Assembly: GCF_022809715.1 (NCBI RefSeq)
Contig: NZ_CP094460.1
Location: 868,001 to 932,000 of the forward strand
Length of the DNA stretch: 64,000 nucleotides
Source of the DNA: Burkholderia pyrrocinia
GTDB taxonomy: Bacteria > Pseudomonadota > Gammaproteobacteria > Burkholderiales > Burkholderiaceae
Direction of reading: 5' to 3'
Shown: in pieces, positions 17,793 to 26,843 of the stretch
Layout of the letters: each line of letters starts with the position of its first letter
Numbering within the stretch: the stretch's first letter is position 1
The notes under the pieces: model-generated
What the model was told of the DNA's origin: nothing
What the model saw: the letters and a program-made list of their open reading frames with translations, nothing else
Database searches by the model: none
Made by a program: the position numbers and the translations under genes

Positions 17793-18530
17793 ATGGAGAA
17801 TGATCCACCTGAAGAGATTTCATCGATGACTATCAAGTCGATACACGATCTCATTTCCTATACGGACACCATAGGCGCCGCGTACGGTCCGGTCGTATAC
17901 CGAGGGCAATCTGTACGAGGCAACTTGCTGCCATCCATTGCGCGAGCCAATCCCCACGAGAATACAACCGACGAGGAACGAGCGCTTATCGAACAGATGC
18001 AACGTGTCGGAGTAACGCGCATTCCCGCCCACGTCACCCGTACTATCGATCTGCTTGTACTCGCGCAACACTTCGGGATGAAGACGCGACTACTTGATTG
18101 GACAACAAATCCTCTCGCAGCGCTTTGGTTCGCGTGCGCAGGGAATTCAAAGGGCAAGCGTCGCGGGGACCGCTACGTGTATCTTCTCGACGCCAAAGAC
18201 CGCTTTGTGCCCGAGACGCCTGACTTTGATCCATTCGATATAGACGCGACTAAATTGATTGAACCTCGGCTGAGTAACGATCGAATCGTTGCGCAGCACG
18301 GGTGCTTCACCGTCCATCGATACTCGAAGCGATCTCAATGCTTCGTTCCGCTTGAACGGCAAAGCTTGGCGATCAAGCAACTCAGTGAATTTGTAATTCC
18401 ATCAAGGTACGTCGATTCCATTCTAGCTTCGTTGGATCGGGTCGGTATAAATCAGAGTACACTGTTCCCAGACCTTGAGGGGTTGTGTCGGTACTTAACG
18501 TGGCGGCACGAGTCCCGCGAATTCTTGTGA
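17793..18530 (+). CDS. FRG-domain protein
   Basis: 245 aa. The FRG domain (PF08867 type) is clear: VVYRGQSVRGNLLPSIAR (the YRGQ hallmark, near residue 33), LVLAQHFGMKTRLLDWTTNPLAALWFAC (near 90), then HGCFTVHR and FVIPSRYVDSILASLDRVGINQSTLFPDLEGL. FRG proteins are of unknown enzymatic function and are frequent in phage-defence islands. The ATG at 17793 follows an AAAGGGCGG purine tract; ATG 17826 is the alternative. It is the first of two rightward island genes, 338 bp before a PLD-like nuclease gene. Confidence 0.85.
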   Translation: MENDPPEEISSMTIKSIHDLISYTDTIGAAYGPVVYRGQSVRGNLLPSIARANPHENTTDEERALIEQMQRVGVTRIPAHVTRTIDLLVLAQHFGMKTRLLDWTTNPLAALWFACAGNSKGKRRGDRYVYLLDAKDRFVPETPDFDPFDIDATKLIEPRLSNDRIVAQHGCFTVHRYSKRSQCFVPLERQSLAIKQLSEFVIPSRYVDSILASLDRVGINQSTLFPDLEGLCRYLTWRHESREFL

Positions 18531-18630
18531 TCTGCACGCCGCGTTCGGGGGAGGTTTCCGCATGGATTATGATGCGTCATCAAACATCAAAGCGCTCCGG
18601 GCGGGAGACTCGATATACAACGTATACTCG

Positions 18631-18646
18631 GATTATTGCGATAATC
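18631..18646 (+). promoter_or_regulatory. palindrome upstream of the PLD-like gene
   Basis: GATTAT-TGCG-ATAATC, a perfect 6-bp inverted repeat inside the 338-bp FRG/PLD gap. It lies next to AT-rich promoter-like DNA (ATATAC, GTATAC). It may be an operator. No gene is seen in the gap. Confidence 0.35.
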
Positions 18647-18868
18647 GCGAGAACGTAAGTGAATAGTTTGCGATACGGTGGACGTCCGATAACGTGCTGC
18701 ACGTATCGCTGTCATTGGATAACGATCACACATCCTACCGGATACGACACATGCCTGAGCTAGAATTGCCTGCTGCGCGATGTTTGGCAAGAGCACCAGC
18801 GCTACCGCGAGCGTCGATCGCGTGACCAATTTTCGCGACCTGTGAAGCTCGAACTTTCAGAGAAAAAA

Positions 18869-20140
18869 ATGCCTGGATTATATGCAAATCGCAATCACCA
18901 AAGGGACTTTGTCCGAAATGCACTGTTCGATTCAGCGCGTTCGGCATGCAACGTTTACATTGCTGTGGCGTTCTTTACCGAAGCCTCCGTCGTTGAAGAA
19001 TTGGTTGCCTCAGGTTGCAGCGTTCGACTGATCGTTAGGTTGGGTTTTCCGACCAACCCGCACGCGTTGGAACGTCTGATGACAAATCCTCGCGTGCAGA
19101 TGCGGTACTTCACCGGCCATAGCTTTCATCCGAAGCTATATATCTTTGGAGACGAGATTGCCTTCGTCGGCTCAGCGAACCTCACAGGATCGGCCATTCT
19201 GACCAATCAAGAGATCGTCGTGGGCATTGGTCGAGACGATGATCGATTCGCAGACCTCTCTTACATTTTTTCCGAGTATTGGGAGGAAGCGAGGGTATTG
19301 GGTGACGTTGATTTAAAGGGCTACAAGCAGTTCTTCAATAAATTTCAGCAGCACCAAGCAGCCGCGGAACAGCTAGGGCAACAGGTTCTTAACCAGTTCG
19401 GCGACTTCTCACCGGCGAACATCACTCGCGACAGACCCAAGTTAACAAGCCAAGGGATGTATCTCGAAGAGTTTCGCAAGACATACCAAGAGAGCCTATC
19501 TGCATTCAATATTGTCCGCTACGCGTACGAAGCTACTGGGTATAGGAAAGCCGACGATAGCCTTATCCCTTTGCGCCTTGAAATAGATTCATTCATCAGC
19601 TTCGTTCGTGAACGCAAAGCCCAAGGCGATGCATGGCGGCAGGCGCCACTTCGTTCTATCTCGGACCAAATACGGATAATCAATGATCTCGTGCAAGAAT
19701 GGAGTGAGACGCCTTGGGAGTACTTCGAGCGTACAGTAGTACACGAGACCTATCCTCGACTCATGGAAGTATTTGAATCACATGATTCAATCGAGAATAC
19801 GCTGCCAGAACAACTGTTCGACGCCCTGTGTACCCTGCACTCGTTCCATGATAGATTTAGATTCTTCGAGGGTGGAATGTCAACTTGGAAGTCCACGTTT
19901 GTGGCGATCAATGACGCTAAAAAGGTTCGTGACTCTCTGACATATCTTGTGTTTGGGACTGATAGCGTCGAGCAACGAATGGCCAATTTAATTTTCAATC
20001 CACAATACAAACTCGCCGAATTCGGGCGCGCAAATGTCCAAGAATTGATCGGCTGGTGTAATCGTGAGCAACTTCCGGTCATCAATGGACGAACAACCAA
20101 GGTTCTTCGATTTTTCGGGTCGGAAGTCGCTCAACTGTGA
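18869..20140 (+). CDS. phospholipase D-like domain protein, single HKD motif
   Basis: 423 aa from ATG 18869 (GTG 18842 would add nine residues). The N-terminal 170 residues form one PLD-like half: NVYIAVAFFTEASVVEELV, then HPKLYIFGDEIAFVGSANLTGSAI, a HxK...D...GSxN catalytic motif. With only one HKD, the active enzyme should be a dimer, as in bacterial Nuc-type nucleases and the PLD subunits of restriction or DISARM-like systems. The remaining 250 residues (helical, with WSETPWEYFERTVVHETYPRLMEVF) are not recognised. Codon use is AT-richer than in the core genes. It is probably a nuclease partner of the upstream FRG gene. Confidence 0.85.
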   Translation: MPGLYANRNHQRDFVRNALFDSARSACNVYIAVAFFTEASVVEELVASGCSVRLIVRLGFPTNPHALERLMTNPRVQMRYFTGHSFHPKLYIFGDEIAFVGSANLTGSAILTNQEIVVGIGRDDDRFADLSYIFSEYWEEARVLGDVDLKGYKQFFNKFQQHQAAAEQLGQQVLNQFGDFSPANITRDRPKLTSQGMYLEEFRKTYQESLSAFNIVRYAYEATGYRKADDSLIPLRLEIDSFISFVRERKAQGDAWRQAPLRSISDQIRIINDLVQEWSETPWEYFERTVVHETYPRLMEVFESHDSIENTLPEQLFDALCTLHSFHDRFRFFEGGMSTWKSTFVAINDAKKVRDSLTYLVFGTDSVEQRMANLIFNPQYKLAEFGRANVQELIGWCNREQLPVINGRTTKVLRFFGSEVAQL

Positions 20141-20433
20141 AACTGGATCTCCGCTGTCTTAAGTAGGTGGGGCAGCGGACGGCCGACGACTTTGATCCGA
20201 TGGCTCAAACGGGTCGGCAAGCGACACCCACTGAATTCCACGAAGCCCCCCAAAAAAGCCCCCGAACGAGTCGTGGGCGCATGAGTGCCCGCTCGGCACC
20301 GCTACCGGACCCTGCGCCAGCGTACAACTACGATAAAGAACGCCGCTTTCACGCGGAACGGCTCCTGAATGCCCGGCCGTCTGCCAGCGATACTGGACGA
20401 TGACAGGCGCACGACACCGGCCACGTCAACACC

Positions 20434-21993
20434 CTACCGCACCCGCACCGACACGAACTTCCTCGCGTTATTACGCTGGATCAGCAGCGCGATCACGGTG
20501 CCGTTCGCTTCGAGCGACTGCACGTCGTCCGGCGTCTCGAGCAGCGTGTCGTTGATCTCGAGCACGACATCGCCCGGCTGGATGCCCGCCCTCGCTGCCG
20601 GGCCGTGCACCGCGTCCACCATCATCCCGACAGCGAGCCCCGTCGAGCGGCGCTCGTCGTCGCTCAGCGCATGCATCGTCAGCCCCAGGCGATCGCCGCC
20701 TTCGCCCGCCCCCGGCCCCGGCCGTGCAGCGGCCTTCGGCGCAACCATGCCGACTGTCGTGCCCGCGCTGCCGGCCGCGTCGTCGGCGCCCGTGATCGTC
20801 AGCATCACCGGCGCGCGCTTGCGAATCACCCGCAGCGACACCTTCTCGCCGGGTGACAGCGCGGCGGCCAGGTCGTTCAGTTCGGCCGAGCGGCCGATCG
20901 GCTTGTCGCCCAGCTTCACGATCACGTCGCCGGGCTTCACGCCGGCCGCGGCGGCCGGCGAGCCGGGCGCGACGCCGTTGACGAGCGCGCCCGCCGGACG
21001 CGGCAGCCCGAACGCCGCGGCCAGCCCGATGCCGACATCCTGCACGTCGACGCCGAACGCGTTGACTGACGGCGCGCCCTGCGCCTGAGCCTGAGCCTGC
21101 GCCTGTTGCGCCTGCATCTGCGTCTGTAGCTGCGCACGCACCTTTGCCGCGAACGCGATCGGGATCGCGAACGTCATGCTCGCGTAGCGGTCAGCGCCCG
21201 TATAGACCTGCACCGCAATACCGATCACGTCGCCCGCGCGATTGAACACGGGGCCGCCCGAGTTGTCGGGATTTGGCGCGATATCGGTTTCGAAGAACGG
21301 AAACGCGCTGCCGTCCGGCAGCCGGTGCGACGTCGCGCTGACGATGCCGGCCGTGACCGTATTGCCCGATCCGTCCGGCGCGCCGATCGTCATCACCGGT
21401 TCGCCCGCACGCACCTTCGCCGAATCGCCGACACGCACGAACGGCAGCTTCGTTCCGCTGACACGCAACACGGCGACATCGCTTTGCGGATCGACGGCCA
21501 GCACCGTCGCCTTGAATTCGCGGCGGTCGGTGAGCCGCACCGTCACGTCGGTCGCATCGTCGACCACGTGCGCGGACGTCAGGATCAGGCCGTCGGCGCT
21601 GACGATGAAGCCCGAGCCGCTGCCCGATACCGCACGCAGCGCCGTGTCGGGCGGCGGCGCCTGCGAGCCCTGCGCGGGCGCCGGCGCGCCGCGCCGGAAG
21701 AACGCGGCGAGCGGATCGTCGGGATCGAGCATCGCGAAGGACGGTCCGCCGGCCTGCTGGTCGGGCGCGGCGGTCATGATGGTCACGACCGCCGGGCCGT
21801 AGCGATCGACGATCGCCGGAAAATCGACCGGCATCGCGTAAGGCGCGGCGGCCGGCCTTTCCTTCATGGCAGGTTTGACGGGCGGTGCGAGGGTCCCCGC
21901 CATGGCCGCTGGCGGCGGTAGCAAGAAACCGGCAAACACGCCGCCGATCAACGCGGTGCGAAGCACGGCGCGAGCAAGCGTCTGGCGAACCAC
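20434..21993 (-). CDS. HtrA/DegP-type periplasmic serine protease
   Basis: 519 aa: signal peptide (VRQTLARAVLRTALIGGVFAGFL), trypsin-like protease domain, then two PDZ domains. Catalytic His is in LTSAHVVDDATDV, Asp in DPQSDVAVLRV and Ser in NPDNSGGPVFN. The last is unusual: HtrA proteins have Gly-Asn-Ser, here Asp-Asn-Ser. PDZ1 includes GVKPGDVIVKLGDKPI and PDZ2 AGIQPGDVVLEINDTLL. A Gln-Ala repeat (AQAQAQAQ) links protease and PDZ1. The GTG start at 21993 has a strong GGGGGAGG ribosome-binding site; upstream extension would spoil the signal peptide. It restores core-genome GC to the right of the island. Confidence 0.88.
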   Translation of the reverse strand: MVRQTLARAVLRTALIGGVFAGFLLPPPAAMAGTLAPPVKPAMKERPAAAPYAMPVDFPAIVDRYGPAVVTIMTAAPDQQAGGPSFAMLDPDDPLAAFFRRGAPAPAQGSQAPPPDTALRAVSGSGSGFIVSADGLILTSAHVVDDATDVTVRLTDRREFKATVLAVDPQSDVAVLRVSGTKLPFVRVGDSAKVRAGEPVMTIGAPDGSGNTVTAGIVSATSHRLPDGSAFPFFETDIAPNPDNSGGPVFNRAGDVIGIAVQVYTGADRYASMTFAIPIAFAAKVRAQLQTQMQAQQAQAQAQAQGAPSVNAFGVDVQDVGIGLAAAFGLPRPAGALVNGVAPGSPAAAAGVKPGDVIVKLGDKPIGRSAELNDLAAALSPGEKVSLRVIRKRAPVMLTITGADDAAGSAGTTVGMVAPKAAARPGPGAGEGGDRLGLTMHALSDDERRSTGLAVGMMVDAVHGPAARAGIQPGDVVLEINDTLLETPDDVQSLEANGTVIALLIQRNNARKFVSVRVR

Positions 21994-22208
21994 GGTGCAC
22001 CTCCCCCGGCAGTCGCGGCGCCGACTTGCGCGAGACGCGCAGGCACCCGACAAGCACCGGTACACGCATCCATTTATACTCCACGCGGCCCGATGAAACA
22101 TACGAATCGAAACCCGCATGCCGGGTGATTCAGCGGCCGCGGAGCCGCGACGGCGTTCGTTTCGAACAAAGCACGCGATTCGTCAATCCGCACAAGTCCG
22201 GCGACCGC

Positions 22209-23681
22209 TCAATCCCCGCCGACCCGCTCCGCGATCGCCGACAACGTCCGCAACATCGGCTCGAACGCATCGGCCGACGTATTGCCGAAACCGAGCACGA
22301 GCCCGTTGGCCGCCGACTCCGCATGAATCGAAAACCCCGACAGCGGAAACGGGCCGATGCCATGCGCGCGCGCCGCGTCGACGATCGCGCGGTCGCGGTA
22401 ACGCGCGGGCAGCCGCAGCGCGAGATGCAATCCGCACGGCCCGCCCTCGACCTGGTGCGGCACGCTCAGGCTGCCGTCGAGCGCGGCGAGCAGCAACCGC
22501 CGCCGGTCGCGATACAACCGACGCATCCGCCCCAGATGCCGGCCGTACTCGCCTGTCTCGATGAAATCCGCCAGCGCGAGCTGCACGTGGCGCGTCCCGC
22601 CGCGCAGCATCTCCGGCAACACCGACCGCACGGCGGTCAGCAACGCCTCGGGCAGCACCAGAAAGCCGATCCGCAGCGCCGGAAACATCGTCTTGCTGAA
22701 CGAGCCGAGGTAGACCACCGGCGAATCGGGCGCGAGCCCGTGCATCGCGCCGATCGGCTCGCCGGTGTGGCGGAATTCGCTGTCGTAGTCGTCCTCGATG
22801 ATCCACGCGCGATGCCGGCGCGCGGCATCGATCAGCGCGAGCCGGCGCGAGATCGACAGCACGGCGCCGGTCGGAAACTGGTTCGACGGCGTCGTATAGA
22901 CGAGGCGCGGCGTCCGCTCGCACCAGTCGTCCTCTTCCGCGCGCAGCCCTTCGGCGTCGACCGGCATCGGCACGACATCGAGGTCGGCCGCCTGCATCGC
23001 GGTGCGCGCGCCGCGATAGCCGGGCTCCTCGACCCACACCGTCTCGCCCGGGTTCGTCAGCAACTGCGCGCACAGCGCAATCGCACCCTGCGCGCCTTCG
23101 GTGATCACGATCTGCTCGGGATCGCAGCGCACGCCGCGCGTCACGGCCAGGTGACGCGCGATCGATTCGCGCAGCGCGCGTTCGCCGAGCGGATCGCCAT
23201 AGGCGAGCAAGTCGCGGGCGGCACGGCGCAGCGCGCGGTCGATCGCGTGCCGCCACGCATCCACCGGGAAATGCGACAGCGCGGGCACGCCCGGCCGGAA
23301 GCCCTCCGATTCGCCGCGGCCGACGAGGCTCGGGCGAATCCGGCCGAGCCGCTGCGCGACGGCCGGCGGCGCGGCACGCCGGCGCGGCGGCCCCGGCCGC
23401 GACAGCCCGACCACGCGCGTGCCGCGGCGGTCGGACTGCAGGAAGCCTTCGGCGACGAGCTGCTCGTAGACGGCGGCCGTCGTGTTGCGCGACACGCCGA
23501 GCGTCTCGGCCAGCGCGCGTGTGCCGGGCAGCCGCGTGCCGGCGGGCATCGCGCCGCCGAGAATCGCGTCGCGCACGCGGCGCAGCAACTGGCGCTGCAG
23601 CGAAGGCGCGCCGGGCGTGCGCGCCAGCGGCGCGTCGAGCGGCAGCAACGGAGAGTCGCCGGAAGGCAAGACAGTCGTCAT
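22209..23681 (-). CDS. MocR/PdxR-type GntR regulator with aminotransferase domain
   Basis: 490 aa. The N-terminal winged helix (LQRQLLRRVRDAILGGAMPAGTRLPGTRALAETLGVSRNTTAAVYEQLVAEGFL) is fused to a fold-type I aminotransferase domain with ITEGAQGAIALCAQLL, WIIEDDYDSEFR and the PLP-lysine motif YLGSFSKTMFP. Such proteins use PLP or an amino-acid adduct as effector and usually regulate the divergent gene, here the double-GNAT protein starting 170 bp away. The ATG at 23681 gives a standard N-terminus. Confidence 0.9.
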   Translation of the reverse strand: MTTVLPSGDSPLLPLDAPLARTPGAPSLQRQLLRRVRDAILGGAMPAGTRLPGTRALAETLGVSRNTTAAVYEQLVAEGFLQSDRRGTRVVGLSRPGPPRRRAAPPAVAQRLGRIRPSLVGRGESEGFRPGVPALSHFPVDAWRHAIDRALRRAARDLLAYGDPLGERALRESIARHLAVTRGVRCDPEQIVITEGAQGAIALCAQLLTNPGETVWVEEPGYRGARTAMQAADLDVVPMPVDAEGLRAEEDDWCERTPRLVYTTPSNQFPTGAVLSISRRLALIDAARRHRAWIIEDDYDSEFRHTGEPIGAMHGLAPDSPVVYLGSFSKTMFPALRIGFLVLPEALLTAVRSVLPEMLRGGTRHVQLALADFIETGEYGRHLGRMRRLYRDRRRLLLAALDGSLSVPHQVEGGPCGLHLALRLPARYRDRAIVDAARAHGIGPFPLSGFSIHAESAANGLVLGFGNTSADAFEPMLRTLSAIAERVGGD

Positions 23682-23770
23682 CGGAACATCGCAGCGTGAA
23701 AGTGTCGGAGCACGGCGCACGGCTAGTGGCGCCCGTGGCGTGGCACCATAAATTTGCCGATCTGTGGCGC

Positions 23771-23799
23771 TTTTCATGGTACCTCACCGCGACTACGAT
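23771..23799 (+). promoter_or_regulatory. candidate sigma-70 promoter for the double-GNAT gene
   Basis: TTTTCA, 17 bases, TACGAT. The start would be near 23806, so the in-frame ATG at 23807 would be leaderless and the TTG at 23849 is more likely the start. Confidence 0.35.
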
Positions 23800-23848
23800 C
23801 GTCTGCATGCCGGCATGTCGCCGGCCGCCAACCGAAGCGAGATCGACC

Positions 23849-25051
23849 TTGTCCACGCTCACCAACGCCTTCCAGCAACCCATCGGCCACCCCGTTCCCG
23901 ACTGGTCCGCGCGCCCACGCCCCGAGCGCATCGTGCTCGAGGGCCGCTACTGCCGGCTCGAGCCGCTCGACGCCGAGCGTCACGCGGCCGACCTGTATGC
24001 GGCCTACGCGCAGGCGCCCGACGGCAGCGACTGGACCTATCTCGCGCACGGGCCGTACGCCGACGAGTCGGGCTACCGCGACTACGCGCGCGGCGCGCAG
24101 GCAAGCGCCGATCCGCTGCACTACACGGTGATCGACGTTGCCACGGGCCGTGCGGTCGGCACGCTCGCGCTGATGCGCATCGATCCGGCCAACGGCGTGA
24201 TCGAGGTCGGCTCCGTCACGTTCTCGCCGCTGCTCAAGCGCACGCCCGTGTCGACCGAAGCGCAGTACCTGCTGATGAAGTATGCGTTCGACACGCTCGG
24301 CTACCGGCGCTACGAATGGAAGTGCGACGACCTGAACGCGCCGTCGCGTAAGGCGGCCGCGCGGCTCGGCTTCCGCTACGAAGGCACGTTCCGGCAGGCG
24401 ATCGTCTACAAGGGCCGCAGTCGCGACACCGCGTGGTATTCGATCGTCGACGGCGAATGGCCGGCTGTACGCGCCGCGTTCGACGCGTGGCTCGCGCCGG
24501 AGAACTTCGACGCACAGGGCGAGCAGCGCCGGTCGCTCACCGCGATCCGCCACGCGCAGGCGAACGCGCGCGACGCGGCCGCCCGCGCGAACGACGCGAC
24601 GCGCGTCACGGTGCGCCCGCTCGTCGCCGCCGACGAAGCTGCGTGGCGCCCGCTGTGGCAGGGTTATCAGAAGTTCTACGACACCGCGCTGAGCGATGCC
24701 GTGTTCGCGACGACGTGGGCGCGCCTGATGGATCCCGCCGAGCCGATGTTCGTGCTCGGTGCATTCGACGCATCGGGCGCGCTGGTCGGGATTGTGCATT
24801 CGATCTACCACCGCTCGTGCTGGACCGAAGGGCCGTACTGCTACCTGCAGGACCTGTACACGGCGCCCGACGCACGCGGGCAAGGCGCGGGCGGCGCGCT
24901 GATCGAGGCCGTGTACGAACGCGCCCGCGAAGCCGGCGCGAGCCGCGTGTACTGGCTCACGCATGAAACCAACACGACCGCGCGCGCGCTGTACGACAGG
25001 CTCGCGAACAATGCCGGGTTCATCCAGTACCGGCACGATCTGAAGAAGTAG
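23849..25051 (+). CDS. tandem GNAT acetyltransferase fusion
   Basis: 400 aa with two GNAT domains. Domain 1 (about residues 25-220) is the RimJ/YdaF-like type: LEGRYCRLEPLDAERHAADLY, EVGSVTFSPLLKRTPVSTEAQYLLMKYAFDTLGYRRYEWKCDDLNAPSRKAAARLGFRYEG. Domain 2 (about 250-400) has LQDLYTAPDARGQGAGGALIEAVYERAREAGASRVYWLTHETNTTARALYDRLANNAGF, with the acetyl-CoA loop RGQGAGG. The two domains are usually separate genes. The start is a TTG (MSTLTNAFQQPIGH after initiation); ATG 23807 is the alternative. Divergent from and probably controlled by the MocR gene. Confidence 0.87.
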   Translation: MSTLTNAFQQPIGHPVPDWSARPRPERIVLEGRYCRLEPLDAERHAADLYAAYAQAPDGSDWTYLAHGPYADESGYRDYARGAQASADPLHYTVIDVATGRAVGTLALMRIDPANGVIEVGSVTFSPLLKRTPVSTEAQYLLMKYAFDTLGYRRYEWKCDDLNAPSRKAAARLGFRYEGTFRQAIVYKGRSRDTAWYSIVDGEWPAVRAAFDAWLAPENFDAQGEQRRSLTAIRHAQANARDAAARANDATRVTVRPLVAADEAAWRPLWQGYQKFYDTALSDAVFATTWARLMDPAEPMFVLGAFDASGALVGIVHSIYHRSCWTEGPYCYLQDLYTAPDARGQGAGGALIEAVYERAREAGASRVYWLTHETNTTARALYDRLANNAGFIQYRHDLKK

Positions 25052-25075
25052 CGCGGTGTAGTGGCCGGCCGGCGT

Positions 25076-25651
25076 TCAGTCGAGAACGTCGGCCGGGTCC
25101 CGTGAAGCGTCGTCCTCGGGCACAACGTCCGCCCGCGCCGCACCGGCCGCGCACGGCACCGACGCCGGACAGATCATCTCGTCGCCATTCGCGGGCACGG
25201 GCCGCCGCACCGGCCGGAACACCGGCTCGCCGGGCTCGATCGGCCGCCCCGAGATCGCACAGCGGCCCGGCTGCAATGCGACACGCAGGCGCCAGCGCTG
25301 CTCGCCGTAATGGCAACGGCCGCTCTCGACCCAGCGAATCAGCAACCCGTCATCGCCGGCCTCCAGCACCGTGACGAACAGTTGCGGGCGCAACGGCGAC
25401 ATCGCGGCTGCGGCATGCCCCCGAACCGGCGCGGGGCCGATCGTCACGAGCGGATGCCCGACGCCGCCGCCGTGCAGTGGCATCGCATCGTGTTCGCCAG
25501 ATGCCGGCGCTTCGCACGACACATCTTCTTCGCAGATCGGGCTTTCCATGGTGTTCGGCATGCTTGAAGGATTGACGTGCAGGTTGAACGGCACCGGCGC
25601 TAGTCCGATCGCCGCGCCGGCGACGGCGGCCGCGATCGGACTGGCGCACAT
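25076..25651 (-). CDS. DUF3331 domain-containing protein
   Basis: 191 aa from the first ATG; ATGs at 25561 and 25549 are plausible shorter starts and no strong ribosome-binding site decides. The C-terminal core IRWVESGRCHYGEQRWRLRVALQPGRCAISGRPIEPGEPVFRP has the C-x-Y ... G-x-C-x-x-SG spacing of DUF3331, a family largely confined to Burkholderia and relatives. The paired Cys suggest metal binding, but this is not shown. Convergent with the double-GNAT gene. Confidence 0.72.
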   Translation of the reverse strand: MCASPIAAAVAGAAIGLAPVPFNLHVNPSSMPNTMESPICEEDVSCEAPASGEHDAMPLHGGGVGHPLVTIGPAPVRGHAAAAMSPLRPQLFVTVLEAGDDGLLIRWVESGRCHYGEQRWRLRVALQPGRCAISGRPIEPGEPVFRPVRRPVPANGDEMICPASVPCAAGAARADVVPEDDASRDPADVLD

Positions 25652-25793
25652 GATACAAATTGAAGTTCACTTCAAGTAAAGGAAAAGTTGCGCAACGATG
25701 CGTTTCGCCGATCGCTGTAATGGGCCGGCGCGACAGCGACGGCATCCTGATCTAAGCTGTCGGCTTCGCCCCGACGCCGCCGCGTACATACGC

Positions 25794-26531
25794 ATGCCGA
25801 CTGCCTCCCCCGCTGACGCCACGCTTCCGCTCGACTCGGTCTGGTCGACCTTCCTCCACCGCAAGGCCGCCGTGCGCACCTTCATCGCCGGGTACTGCGC
25901 CGCGCGCGACCGGCGCGACGCGCCGCTGCACGACAGCCCGGACGGCCACGTCGTACAGTTCGATGGCGGCATGGGCCGGCCTTTCGAGCATTTCATGATC
26001 GAGGGCGCGCCCGTGTGCAGCGACGGCCCGTTCGCCGTCGGCGCATGGATCACGCGCTATGGCGCCGCACCGCTGCCGCCCGCGCTGCAAGGCAGGACGC
26101 GCCGGCTGTCGGACGAGCATTTCATGGCCGCCGATATCGGCGTGCTGTCCGGCGACGACGCCCTCGCGAAAGCACTCGCCTGTCGCACGTCGGGCGACAT
26201 CGACGCGTTCAATGCGAGCGCCCCATTTCCGCCGTTCCGGCCGAATCCGGCCGCGTTCCTGTTCACGCAACGGCTGGACGGGCAAATCGCGGCCACCGCG
26301 CGCTACGGCTTCGCGTCGGCGCGCGATATCGTCGTCGACCGGGTCGGGACGGCGGACGCATACCGGCGCCGTGGCCTCGCAATGCAGTTGCTCGCCGCGA
26401 TCGTCGCGCACGCGCGCCAACGTGGCGCGCGGCGTGTGTGGCTCGTGTCGACCGAGGCCGGTCAGCCGCTGTACCGCGCCGCCGGATTCACGCCGCTCGC
26501 GCCGGTCGCGGTGGACGAAGTCGTCGCCTGA
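25794..26531 (+). CDS. GNAT-family acetyltransferase
   Basis: 245 aa. The GNAT core is in the last 90 residues: IAATARYGFASARDIVVDRVGTADAYRRRGLAMQLLAAIVAHARQRGARRVWLVSTEAGQPLYRAAGFTPLA, with the acetyl-CoA-binding RRRGLA loop. The first 150 residues are an unrecognised N-terminal region (FEHFMIEGAPVCSDGPFAVGAWITRYGAAPLPPALQG). The substrate is unknown. The ATG at 25794 gives the family-like N-terminus. Single gene. Confidence 0.83.
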   Translation: MPTASPADATLPLDSVWSTFLHRKAAVRTFIAGYCAARDRRDAPLHDSPDGHVVQFDGGMGRPFEHFMIEGAPVCSDGPFAVGAWITRYGAAPLPPALQGRTRRLSDEHFMAADIGVLSGDDALAKALACRTSGDIDAFNASAPFPPFRPNPAAFLFTQRLDGQIAATARYGFASARDIVVDRVGTADAYRRRGLAMQLLAAIVAHARQRGARRVWLVSTEAGQPLYRAAGFTPLAPVAVDEVVA

Positions 26532-26569
26532 GCGCGCTTCGAATCGCACCAATGCCGTTCGTCTCGCGA

Positions 26570-26593
26570 TTCGTCTCATTTCGCTGAGACGAA
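26570..26593 (+). promoter_or_regulatory. inverted-repeat activator site upstream of butanediol dehydrogenase
   Basis: Perfect 9-bp arms TTCGTCTCA and TGAGACGAA with a six-base spacer, flanked by two more CGTCTC half-sites (26560 and 26602). The position, about 190 bp before a candidate sigma-54 promoter, fits an AcoR-family enhancer-binding protein. Confidence 0.55.
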
Positions 26594-26745
26594 CGTCCCG
26601 GCGTCTCACCCGGCCCGCGACTGCGCAACCGCAGCAAATTCACGCACGGACTCTCGTCATATCGCTTCCTGAGAAGCGTATAGCGCAATAGTGCGTCGCA
26701 CACTTCCGCCCCTGCCCGACCACCCCGCACCGCACCGATTCACGC

Positions 26746-26761
26746 TGGCCCCGTTCCTGCA
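26746..26761 (+). promoter_or_regulatory. candidate sigma-54 promoter for butanediol dehydrogenase
   Basis: TGGCCCC, GTTC, CTGCA: GG and GC twelve bases apart but three consensus mismatches. The implied start is near 26772, leaving a 70-nt leader. The 26532-26843 gap holds no gene. Confidence 0.45.
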
Positions 26762-26843
26762 TACCGTTCGATCGCGCAATCGCGCGACGGGCGCACCGGC
26801 AGCGACGCCTCACGCCCGACGACAACCTGACGGAGACAGCAAC

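Noticed and set aside
20141..20433. 78-aa ORF and poly-C/poly-A stretch after the PLD gene
   Set aside because: No domain and no ribosome-binding site. I saw nothing certain in this gap; it may be the right junction of the island.
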